NCBI GenBank assembly: GCA_010672965.1
Contig: JAAHFN010000022.1
Location: 1-64,000 of the forward strand
Origin: Oscillatoria sp. SIO1A7
GTDB lineage: Bacteria > Cyanobacteriota > Cyanobacteriia > Cyanobacteriales > Laspinemataceae
Direction of reading: 5' to 3'
DNA: 64,000 bases
The notes beneath the pieces are model-generated. The model saw only the letters and a list, made by a program, of their open reading frames with translations. It did no database searches and had not been told where the DNA came from. Made by a program: the position numbers and the translations under genes. This document shows positions 36,199-44,900 of the stretch, one piece after another (the first letter of the stretch is position 1; each line of letters begins with the position of its first letter).

Positions 36199-37041
36199 TT
36201 ATTGGTCATCGACTCGACGCTCGATTTCATCTTGAATTGACTTAGGAACGTTGGAAAGAAAATCGTAGCCGGTCTTTTTTTCCACTTCATCCACCGATAC
36301 CCGGTAACTTTTCCAATCCCTGCTTTTGAGATTATCGGTGTTCGGAATTATAACTGAAATAACCCGGGTCTTGGCAGTGACGCCGCGAACGCCGGAACCC
36401 GGTCGCTCTAAAACTACGATAATTTTCCAAGTTCGCCTTGGCGCTAATACCTTGCGATCGCCTATTCTTTTTTTACTTCCATCTGGGCCGGCGATAATAT
36501 ACAGCTCCTTGCCCTCTTCGACCAAATCTCTGCTGTATTCCTCCAAATATTTCCAAGGTCCGCGATTATTATCGGGAGTTTGGGGCACGATGTTGGTCAT
36601 CAGAAAAGTGGCGCTATTATCCGCCTCCGTGCGAGTGCGATCGGCTGAAGGAGTCATATGTCCGCGATCGTAGCCGCTATTTGTATAGTCATTTCGGCTG
36701 ACCTGATACCATCTCTCTGGCAGAGATTCATCGGGTCGAAAGTCGTCTTGTCTTTCTGCGTTGCCTCGCCAAGACTGATTGAGCTGCCAGCTTACCCAAT
36801 TGGGCGTTCCATTCTTGGCATTGTACGAGAGGGAGTATTGCGGCTTTTGGATTAAATAATTCGTTTGGTTCGCCGGATCGCCAGTCGCATTGCTTGGGTT
36901 GCCTAGAATCAAATGAGCCTTTGAGCGATCGGGCGGACTGCAACCGACTAAGGCTACCAGCCAGAGAATTGCCGCTCCTTTTCCCAGAAGTTCTAGGGTA
37001 TTTTTCTGGCTCTTATTTAGTTTTGCTTTTTCTAGAAACAT
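36199..37041 (-). CDS. NucA-like DNA/RNA non-specific endonuclease, lipoprotein
   Basis: This protein of about 280 residues is a sugar-non-specific, metal-dependent endonuclease of the Serratia nuclease/NucA family. The catalytic motif is [14 protein letters not shown] (His 128 from this start), with downstream metal-ligand region [24 protein letters not shown]. The N-terminus has a signal segment and a lipobox ([12 protein letters not shown], Cys 34), so it is predicted to be a membrane-attached periplasmic or exported lipoprotein. The frame is open to 37116, but the first 25 codons of that version are 7-mer repeat (MPNARCPMPD); the ATG at 37041 ([10 protein letters not shown]) is therefore chosen. 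Roles in DNA scavenging or defence are possible. Confidence 0.88.
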   Translation of the reverse strand: MFLEKAKLNKSQKNTLELLGKGAAILWLVALVGCSPPDRSKAHLILGNPSNATGDPANQTNYLIQKPQYSLSYNAKNGTPNWVSWQLNQSWRGNAERQDDFRPDESLPERWYQVSRNDYTNSGYDRGHMTPSADRTRTEADNSATFLMTNIVPQTPDNNRGPWKYLEEYSRDLVEEGKELYIIAGPDGSKKRIGDRKVLAPRRTWKIIVVLERPGSGVRGVTAKTRVISVIIPNTDNLKSRDWKSYRVSVDEVEKKTGYDFLSNVPKSIQDEIERRVDDQ

Positions 37042-37378
37042 ATCTTTGTTCTTTATAGTAATTATTCTGTCTAGAAATAATTGGGCATCGGGCATTGGGC
37101 ATCGGGCATTGGGCATCGGGCAAGCCCCGTAGGCGTAGCCCGCCCTCCGGGGCGTAGGGGCGCTACGCCTACGGAAAAATTTGCTGAATTTTCAAGGCTT
37201 TCTCTGAGGGTGCGCGAGGGATTGCCCCTACAGAATTTAAAAACAAATTCAAGTTATTTTCAAAGGTGCTTGGCGCGTAACACACAAAAATCTCTAGCTC
37301 AGAACTCAACACTCTCAAGCTAAGAAATTAAAATTACGATGCCCAATGCCCAATGCCCAATGCCCAATGCCCAATGCC
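37042..37378. other. Gap with two 7-mer arrays
   Basis: 7-mer array GGGCATCGGGCATT (37080-37122), a GTAGGCGTAGCCCGCCCTCC palindrome, about 180 bases of unique sequence, and a second array in the other orientation (37339-37378) abutting the stop of the CPBP gene. No gene is seen. Confidence 0.75.
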
Positions 37379-38200
37379 CTAATTTTTAGTGTCTAGCCTT
37401 ACTGAGATAGCAATAACAGCCATCCATAAAATGCCCATTACCCCAGCGAGGGGATTGCCGTTAATGCCGGTTATCCAAGTGGGAACTGCTCCAGAGTATT
37501 GTAAAAGTTGACCAGTATTAACGATGTAATATCCCCAGACCAAGCCAGCATGGAAACCCATTGGCAAGCCGAGGCGACCTTGGCCGTATTGCTTTGCCAA
37601 CACTAAGGTTAAACCCAAGAGCAATAGCCCGGGAAATTCTGGAAGGTGGGGCAGCAAATATTCCGGCGGTTTAATATAATGTAGGGTAGCAAAAATAGTG
37701 GCATTAGCCCAGAGGGCAGCTCTCGGACTGTAGTCTCGCTGGAGTTCGTCTAGAAGCCAGCCTCGGAATAGGAGTTCTTCGGCGAAACCTACAGCCAGAG
37801 CGATCGCCATTCCCTCTAAAACAATCTTGGTCAAACCCGGTTGCGGTGCATGCCACCCGAGCCAGCCGAACCATCCTTCAACTACTAACAGAGTTATGAC
37901 GGTCAGCAAGCCATATGCCAGTCCGGCCAAATGGTTTTGGCAATTCTTCCCAGTAAATTCCAGGCCGTAACTCCGGACAATTTGCGGTTGGCCGTAAACC
38001 AACTGAGCCCAAAACCCGACTAGGACAATAAATTCTATATATAACATTGCCATAGTCAGGATGCTGCGCCAGTTCGGGTCGCCCACCAGCCAGTAGATTG
38101 GAGCTGCTAAGGGCAACCAGAGCAAGAGTAAGATAAGAACAAAAATGGCCAGCCTGCGGGGTGCTGAATATTGACCGAGGCTGGTAACCTTGAGTTTCAA
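37379..38200 (-). CDS. CPBP-family intramembrane protease
   Basis: This 273-residue polytopic membrane protein is of the CAAX-protease/bacteriocin-processing (Abi) family. The conserved motifs are in order: EELLFRGWLLDEL (Glu-Glu...Arg), FATLHY, and GFHAGLVWGYY. About seven or eight hydrophobic segments. It lies 14 bp downstream of clpS on the same strand, so the two are likely co-transcribed. Substrates of cyanobacterial CPBP proteins are mostly unknown; prenyl-CAAX processing is unlikely in this context. Confidence 0.88.
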   Translation of the reverse strand: MKLKVTSLGQYSAPRRLAIFVLILLLLWLPLAAPIYWLVGDPNWRSILTMAMLYIEFIVLVGFWAQLVYGQPQIVRSYGLEFTGKNCQNHLAGLAYGLLTVITLLVVEGWFGWLGWHAPQPGLTKIVLEGMAIALAVGFAEELLFRGWLLDELQRDYSPRAALWANATIFATLHYIKPPEYLLPHLPEFPGLLLLGLTLVLAKQYGQGRLGLPMGFHAGLVWGYYIVNTGQLLQYSGAVPTWITGINGNPLAGVMGILWMAVIAISVRLDTKN

Positions 38201-38214
38201 TGTCGGTATTCTAG

Positions 38215-38496
38215 CTACTCGTCGGGTTCAATGGTACTGATGAGCCCGTGGTTTTTCAATGTTTCGCTGTAAAACTCAGCCGGTTCCAGGGCACAGGTAA
38301 TCACCAAAGCAATGCCATTGGTGTGGGCCTCCATCATTATGCTGACTGCCTGGGGCTGGGTCAAACTGGGCACGGTCTTCATTAAAGTTTGCACCACATA
38401 CTCCATTGGATTGAAATCATCATTATGGAGTAAAACTCGATAACGAGGTGCTAGCTTGCGGACCGTTGAACGCTTTTCCAGAGTCTCAACTGACAC
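38215..38496 (-). CDS. clpS: ClpS adaptor of the Clp protease
   Basis: This 93-residue adaptor binds the ClpC/ClpA N-domain and delivers N-degron substrates to the Clp protease. Family motifs: YRVLLHNDDFNPMEYVVQTL (with the NDD/DFN substrate-pocket acids), VSIMMEAHTNGIALV, and CALEPAEFYSETLKNHGL. Length is typical of ClpS1. It is first in a probable two-gene unit with the CPBP protease. Confidence 0.93.
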   Translation of the reverse strand: MSVETLEKRSTVRKLAPRYRVLLHNDDFNPMEYVVQTLMKTVPSLTQPQAVSIMMEAHTNGIALVITCALEPAEFYSETLKNHGLISTIEPDE

Positions 38497-39171
38497 GGCT
38501 TAATAACCTCTTCTAATGCGAGCTACAGTTGTTTTCTGGGCCGGGAAAGCCAAAGCAGGCGATCGGCAATAGGCGATAGGCGATAGGCGATCGCTCATAA
38601 TCTCGCTAATTGCCAATTACCAATTTCGATACAATCCGACCCAATAGCAGTAATTGCCTGCTAACCATCGTAGTCTAACTATTGTTAAGGGGGAATTGGG
38701 AATTGGGGAATTGGGAATTGGGGCATTGGCAAAGGGTTTTGAGTTTTAAGTTAAATATTGGCAATCTCAGACTATAAATATTTTTATTGGTCCTAGTAAG
38801 AATAGCTCTTTATTTCACAGTAATTACGCATTGCCCCTATATCTGGTAGGAGTGAGGATCGATTGCTCCTACATTTAGGGTTGCATCTCTACAAGAAAGC
38901 GTAATATCAAATCCGTTTAATTCCTCTAAACACAGATCCAGTCTCCCGTAGGACGGGCGGAGCGCCTGTCCCTAGCCCAGATGGCGGACAGGCGCTCCGC
39001 CCGTCCTACGGGAGATTCCAAGTTTTTTGTGCGAGCATTTAACCGGATTTGATATAAGTCCTATTTCAGTTCTGTAGGGTGCCGCACCTTACTAGCTTAA
39101 GAAACCCGGTTTCTTGAATTGAAAAAACCGGGTTTCTGGCTGCCAATGCGATCGGCTCCTATTTAGGATTG
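38497..39171. other. Intergenic region: family A element and hairpin
   Basis: Tandem GGCGATAGGCGATAGGCGAT, a GGGAATTGGGGAATTGGG tract, and a family A element with a different centre (38903-39055, inner arms CGTAGGACGGGCGGAGCGCC and complement). Hairpin 39099-39137 lies just after the stop of the 547-residue secreted protein. No gene is seen. Confidence 0.75.
39099..39137 (-). terminator. Hairpin after the PPC/NPD protein gene (family H)
   Basis: AGAAACCCGGTTTCTT and AAAAAACCGGGTTTCT form an inverted repeat 35 bp past the stop codon on the minus strand. A similar hairpin follows the neighbouring secreted-protein gene (41859-41891) and another is at 27606. It may be a terminator or a dispersed hairpin; there is no long T run. 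Confidence 0.5.
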
Positions 39172-40815
39172 CTATACAACAGCAAAACTATCCAGTCCAT
39201 TGCCCGTCAAAACCTCGGTGAAATTTGTTTCCCCTGCCAAAGACTCGACGGCGACTAAGGAATCGAGAGTGGAGCCATTTAAATTATTGCTGGCCAAACT
39301 GCCGGAGTCAACCGGATTGCCAGCAGTGAAATCTTGAATTAAAGATGCGCTTCCGTTGTTATCGAGAGAGTCGGTAAGAGACAAATCGGATTGGCTGAGA
39401 GCTGCATTAAAGCTGTCAGCATTATTGTCGCTAGCTCCTTCGAGGGCGTCGTTCGTCAGGATATCTCTAGGAATTGTGCGGGGAGAGGGAGCGTCGGAGC
39501 CCGTCAGAGTCAGGGTATAATTTGTGTCAGTAGCTCCACGAGAATCAACCAGAACAAAATAGGTGCCTGGCCTCAAAAAATCGCTTATATTTGCGTTGGC
39601 GCTGCCAACGAAGCCTTGAAATTGTACCAACTCACCACTTTCGTTGCGCGAGTTGAGATTAGTATCCCGAAAGAGGGTTAGGGTAGCAAATCCGCTACCT
39701 CTCAGGGATATGTTCACATGGCTAGGATCGGACAAGTTAAAGCGATAGTAGTCCGCGTAGTCGGTACTCCCTACGAATTCATTAAATCTGCGAGTACCGC
39801 TCAAAGTGCCTGCATCAAAAGCCGTCAGCCAAGTGTTCCCAACGCCATCAGGTGCATTGCCTGATATAGTGGAAGGCGTGCTTGATAATTGGAGATCGTA
39901 GCTGCTCGGAGAAGGGTCATCTGGAACTAGATCGGGAAGATCGTCAGCCAAGACAAAGCCCGACGCGACCCGAATAAAGTAGGTGCCTGGTTGTAGAGGA
40001 ATATCTTCTATCGACTCGACTATCAAACTAAAATTGGAACTCAATCCAAAAACTTCGTCGTTTACGAAAAAAATATCGCCGTCGCCGTCTGTGCCGTCTG
40101 TGTCTTGCAAAACAGAGACAGTAGCATCGTCACGAGGATTATTCAAGGTTACAGAAACATTCCTGGGCTCTGTGAGGATAAAGCGGTAGTAGTCCACAAT
40201 GTCGGCTTGACTTACAAAACCGCTGCCACTGCTTCTCTCAGTCAATATCCCGAGGTCAAAGGGATTGTTTGTACTGTTGCCGAGTTGGGCTGGTGGCGTG
40301 GCAGTTACTCCTCCCGGTGCCGCAATCCGTCCCTCTGCAATTCCGCTAAACACATAATGTTGCAGGGCTTGCTGGAGATTAAAGCCCGCTGCCTGCAAGT
40401 CGGGATTGGCAGTCAGATAGAAATTAGCACTAAAAGACTCGGAAGCTTGGCGTCCCTCATTGATGCCAAAACCGCGAAAATGATCGAAAAGCTGCTCGTT
40501 ACTCAAACCGGCGGCTGCCAAGTCGGGATTGGCGGCTCGATAGAAATTGGCATTAAAGACAAGGGAAAAAGTCCTGCCCTCAGCGACACCAAATGCCGAA
40601 AGGTGGTCGAATAGCTGTAGATTGGTCGTCAAGCCCGCTGCAGCTAAGTCCGGGTTATTGGTTCGATAGAGATTGAGATCCACATACTGCGAAAACGTCC
40701 GTCCCTCGTTGAGACCTAAATCGAGCAGGTGTTGGAAAGCTTGGGCATCGTTTAATCCGCTTAAGTCTGGGTTAAACGCCCGATAGAAATTTGGGTCAAA
40801 TAAGTTTACAGTCAT
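39172..40815 (-). CDS. Secreted protein: four NPD repeats plus two PPC-like domains
   Basis: This 547-residue protein has no classical signal peptide; export may be by a type I system (C-terminus hydrophobic, FTEVLTGNGLDSFAVV). Residues 1-165 form four repeats of about 41 residues with core FYRAANPDLAAAGL...LFDHF...GINEGR. Two bacterial pre-peptidase C-terminal-type beta domains follow: DYYRFILTEPRNVSVTL with PGTYFIRVASG, and DYYRFNLSDPSHVNISL with RPGTYFVLVDSRG. The acidic Asp/Gly stretch DTDGTDGDGD may bind calcium. AAGGGA precedes the start. The NPD repeats match those at the end of the neighbouring SBBP protein, so the two may share localisation. Confidence 0.8.
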   Translation of the reverse strand: MTVNLFDPNFYRAFNPDLSGLNDAQAFQHLLDLGLNEGRTFSQYVDLNLYRTNNPDLAAAGLTTNLQLFDHLSAFGVAEGRTFSLVFNANFYRAANPDLAAAGLSNEQLFDHFRGFGINEGRQASESFSANFYLTANPDLQAAGFNLQQALQHYVFSGIAEGRIAAPGGVTATPPAQLGNSTNNPFDLGILTERSSGSGFVSQADIVDYYRFILTEPRNVSVTLNNPRDDATVSVLQDTDGTDGDGDIFFVNDEVFGLSSNFSLIVESIEDIPLQPGTYFIRVASGFVLADDLPDLVPDDPSPSSYDLQLSSTPSTISGNAPDGVGNTWLTAFDAGTLSGTRRFNEFVGSTDYADYYRFNLSDPSHVNISLRGSGFATLTLFRDTNLNSRNESGELVQFQGFVGSANANISDFLRPGTYFVLVDSRGATDTNYTLTLTGSDAPSPRTIPRDILTNDALEGASDNNADSFNAALSQSDLSLTDSLDNNGSASLIQDFTAGNPVDSGSLASNNLNGSTLDSLVAVESLAGETNFTEVLTGNGLDSFAVV

Positions 40816-41203
40816 TAATTCCCTTGCGCAAAATTACCCTGCATTTCCGGTTCTTCAGGACCTTTCTTGTAAAGATTTCGGTAGATAGAGAGCAAAACCC
40901 TTACTATATCTAGCTTACAGGCTGCTTAAGGCAGCATTTTGTATCGAAAGTTACCGAAAATGACACGAATGCCTCTACTGATATATAGAACCAGAACAGT
41001 ACGCCGCTCTAGCCCAGTCCTAGTTGATTGGCAAGGCTAAAATGGTTCGTAATTGTAGGGAGCGGCCCGGGAACGAAACCCAACGCAACGATTGGTGGTA
41101 TAGTTGGGTTTCACTCCGTTCAACCCAACCTACGATTTTAAGGCAGACAGTCCACTAGATAAAATAGCAAGCGTTTCCAAAAAATTCACATAAAGAGGTC
41201 TAG
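40816..41203. other. Gap with a gene ghost and a family F element
   Basis: The segment 40987-41018 duplicates codons of the following gene (AGAACCAGAACAGTACGC). A family F element is at 41054-41135 (GTAGGGAGCGGCC to CAACCCAACCTACGA). Confidence 0.65.
40987..41018 (+). pseudogene. 32-bp fragment duplicate of the 41204 gene
   Basis: AGAACCAGAACAGTACGCCG with the following CTCTAGCCCAGT matches codons 11-21 of the downstream gene with two substitutions, one of which makes a TAG codon in the gene's frame. It appears to be the remains of a second copy. Confidence 0.6.
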
Positions 41204-41506
41204 ATGACACAACAAAGTTACCCGCCACTGGTTTTAGAACCAGAACAGTACGCGGCTCTAACCCAGTTAGCCACTCAACAACATCAGACTATCTCCGAAG
41301 TGGCGGTAGAAATAGTGAGTTTGGGATTAGAGGCTCTAAGACAAAGAGGAGAAAGAGGCGATCGCCAATCTCAGCGAGCCCTAGAAAGTTTAAACGCTAT
41401 CCGCAAGCAAATCCAAGAAAAACACGGCATCTATCCCGGCGATTTAGTTGCCGAGGTTAGGGCAGAACGAGAAGAACAAATATTGGGCATAGGGCATAGG
41501 GCATAG
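41204..41506 (+). CDS. Small antitoxin-like protein
   Basis: This 100-residue, charged, helical protein has the look of a ribbon-helix-helix-type antitoxin: LVLEPEQYAALTQLATQQHQTISEVAVEIVSLGLEALRQR, then a basic helix (SLNAIRKQIQEKHGIYPGDLVAEVRAERE). Ribosome site AAGAGGT precedes the start. The last codons (ILGIGHRA) and the stop are supplied by a GGGCATAGGGCATAG 7-mer array, so the native C-terminus and any downstream toxin gene seem to have been lost. Function is inferred from pattern only. Confidence 0.6.
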   Translation: MTQQSYPPLVLEPEQYAALTQLATQQHQTISEVAVEIVSLGLEALRQRGERGDRQSQRALESLNAIRKQIQEKHGIYPGDLVAEVRAEREEQILGIGHRA

Positions 41507-41901
41507 GGCATTGGGCATTGTCTCGGAAATGACTGTTGAAATATCAATACTAAATCTGCGGTTTTCAAATTGATGTGAGGGCGAAGAGGGCGAAGCATCC
41601 CAGTACGGGGGTTGCCGTTCTGTAGCTGAGATAGTCGAAGGGATGCTGTCGCCCCTACTGGTCTGTCTGCCTTAAAATTGTAGGGAGCGACCCGTCATCA
41701 ACGAAACCCAACGCAAAGATTAGTATAGTTGGGTTTCGTTCCTCAACCCAACCTACAGTTATGCACAATTTTAGATTTGCCAATCCACCTACGGTTGAAA
41801 ACTAGATCTAAATTACACTTATTGTAGAAACGCTATATGACGATGTATGAAAAACCAAAGAAACCCGGCTTTTTGAAAAAGCCGGGTTTCTGACTCAAAA
41901 C
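41507..41901. other. Gap: family E element split by a family F element, plus hairpin
   Basis: Left part of family E at 41568-41658, family F element at 41680-41757, right end of family E at about 41814-41837 (TTACACTTATTGTAGAAACG), and hairpin 41859-41891. No gene is seen. Confidence 0.7.
41859..41891 (-). terminator. Hairpin after the SBBP gene (family H)
   Basis: AGAAACCCGGCTTTTT and AAAAAGCCGGGTTTCT form an almost perfect hairpin ten bases past the stop codon of the SBBP gene. Same family as 39099-39137. Confidence 0.6.
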
Positions 41902-44900
41902 TCAAAACTCTCCAGTTCCTGGGCGACCTTCAGCAAAACCAATTAAGAGAAAATGTTCAAAACCGCTGGCCAAAGCTCCTGAATCTACAGCAGCGGCTAC
42001 ATCGGGGTTGGCATCCAGATAAAAGGCTTCGTCATATTGTTCGCTGGGAGCGCGGCCTTCAAATTGACCGACATCGATAAAGTGGTCGAAGCCGCTCTCC
42101 AATAAGCCGATCGCTACAGCTTCAGCGATATCGGGATTTTCTTCTAAATAAAATATCTCGTCAAAGAACGGACTGCCCTGACGACCGTCGGCGGATCCGA
42201 ACAGCAGGAAATGCTCGAATCCAGTTTGAAATTGCCCGATCGCCACAGCACTGGCTACATCGGGATTGTTCTCCAGATAAAAGCGTTCGTTATAAAGAGG
42301 ACTCGGCGATCGCCCCTCCAATTCTCCTAACCGGACAAAATGGTCGAAACCGCTCGTAAAAATACCGGCAGCGACATTCGGCGCGACGTCCGGATTCAAG
42401 AAGAGATAAAATCCTTCGTCAAAGAAGGGATTCGGGGCTCGTCCTTCCACTTGTCCGAATTGGATAAAATGATCGAAGCCGCTGCGGTAAAGGCCAGAGG
42501 CGACAGCATTGGCCACGCTCGGATTTTCGGCCAAATAAAATCTTTCGTCAAAAAGTTCGGTACGGCGATCGCGCCCTTCAAAAAACCCAAAGCGAATAAA
42601 ATGATCGAACCCGCTAATTATCGTTCCCCCTGCCACCCCAGCCGCTACATCTGGGTTTTGACTTAAATAAATTGCTTCTTCAAACAGGGGACTGGGCTGG
42701 CGTCTTTCAAACTGCCCGACCTGGATAAAATGTTCCAAGCCATTGCTGAAATCTCGCCGCGCCACCGCAGCAGCTACATCTGGATTGTCGGCCAGATAAA
42801 ATCCTTCGTTATAAAACAGGTTAAAGGGGTCGCGCTCGGTGGCAGTAACAAACTGGACAAAGTTTTGAAAATTAATTTCTCTCCCCAATCCGTCGGGGAC
42901 TATTTTCGCTAAAAAGGCATCGGTCAATCCCCCCAAGCTCCCTTGAAACGCGGTCTCGGTGGGAAAGTCTATAGATGAAGTAGAGCCAGCGATATAAACT
43001 GTCCCATTTTCCTCCACTACCAGGTTTTGCGCAGAATCGCTATTGGCTCCGCCCAGGTAAGTTGAGTATTCCAGGGATGCGCCGTCGCTATCGAGCTGGG
43101 TTATGAAAACATCGCTGGCACCACCTCCAAAGCGACTTTGAAACTCGTTTTCAAGGGGAAAGTCTAGAGAAGAAGAAGTTGTGCCGATGACATAAGCATT
43201 ACCAAAAACGTCCGTTGCGATCGCCTCCCCAATATCGGTTTCTCTCCCGCCTAGATAAGTAGAATATTCGAGATCCGTGCCATCGCTATTAAACTTAGTG
43301 ACAAAAGCATCCGTATCGAAATTCGCATTGATAGAGCCAAAAGTTTCTTGCAAGGGATTCCGGGTGGGAAAGTCGCCAAAAACTGCAACCGGCAATCCAT
43401 CGGGTGCGATCGCCACTTGCTCTGGAATTCTCCCTGTGCTTCCAGTCACATAGGCATTCCCTTCCAAATCGACGGCAATACCCAAACCGCGATCGTCATC
43501 TGTTCCGCCTAAATAAGTGGAATATTCCAGAGCCGAGCCGTCGCTATTGAACTTAGAGACAAAAGCATCGCTATTGGTAAAGTTGCCGCCGCCTCTGCTG
43601 GCTTGAAACGGATTTTCCACGGGAAAGTCTGTGGAGAAAGTCGTTCCCGTTAGATAAATATTTTCGGCATCGTCGGCGGTAATATCCAAAACCTCATCAT
43701 TGCTACTGCCGCCGAGGTAAGTAGAGTAGGAAAGGCTGTTGTCCTCGCCATTAATTTTGGCAACAAAGCCGTCAACGCCGCCGCCAAAACTACCTTGTAG
43801 CGCATTCTCGGTCGGAAAGTTAGTAGAGAGCGTGTTGCCAGCTACATAAACATTTTCGCTAGCATCCAAAGCAATGTTGCTGGGAGACTCGCTTTGATCT
43901 CCGCCGAGATAAGTAGAATATTCAATCGCGTCGCCATTGCTATTAATTTTGGTAACAAAAACGTCGGGGTTACCATTAAACTCGCTTTGAATGGCATTCA
44001 ATGTAGGAAAATCTGCCGAGGTAGTTACGCCCGTTACATAAACATTGCCTTCGCTGTCAACTTCGATGCCGCTGCCGGAATCAACGCCGCTGCCGCCAAA
44101 ATATGTAGAGTAAAATAGCCGCGTTCCATCTCTAAAAAATTTAGTGACAAAAACATCCTCGCCGCTACTGCCTTGCAAAGCATTTTGGATGGGAAAGTCA
44201 ACGGAGGTTGTAGAACCAGTGAGGTAAATATTGCCTTCGTCGTCTAGGGCGACATCCAGACCGCGATCGTTACCGCTCCCACCTAGAAACGTAGAATATT
44301 CTAGGGTTGGGTCGATGACCAGAGGGAAGGCAGGATTGTAATTTCCCAAGCTGAAGCCCACTCGAATCGAGGAGTTTTGGGAATTTAGCTCGGTGCCCGA
44401 TAGAGGGTTGTTCGCCTCATCGAAAAAAGCATAACTAGCCTGAATTGGAACCGACCTACTGTCTATTTCTTGATAGACCAGAGGCGGTGCTTCTCTTAAT
44501 TCTCCCGAAGCGGTTTGCAAGACTAAATGTCCATCGCGCAAAGCGATCGCCTCAACGCCGCTATAGCTCATGCGTATTTCTGTTGGGTCGGCTCCCGGTT
44601 GCACGATAAAGTCACTTTTCAGAAAGCCTTCGCTACCGCTATAAACTAAGTCGATGCCCTCGTACAAATCTCGATAAACCAGCCCTTGATATGTAGGCAA
44701 GTTTGTATGCCACTCATTTGGGTCGCTGCCTGCAATAAAGTTGACCAATCCAGGCAGCGGTGCTAGATATTCTAAGCTGGGAGAGGGATTGGCACCGGGA
44801 AAGTCAAGCTGTACTAAGGTTGGCTCGGCGACGGATTCGATTCTGAAAAGAATTTCTTCGGGGGTAAAGAAGATACTGTGGTTAGCACCTTTTACCAGGG

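Noticed and set aside
37042-37116. N-terminal extension of the NucA-like protein (MPNARCPMPD...)
   Set aside because: It is translated 7-mer repeat. A lipoprotein signal peptide starts cleanly after the ATG at 37041.
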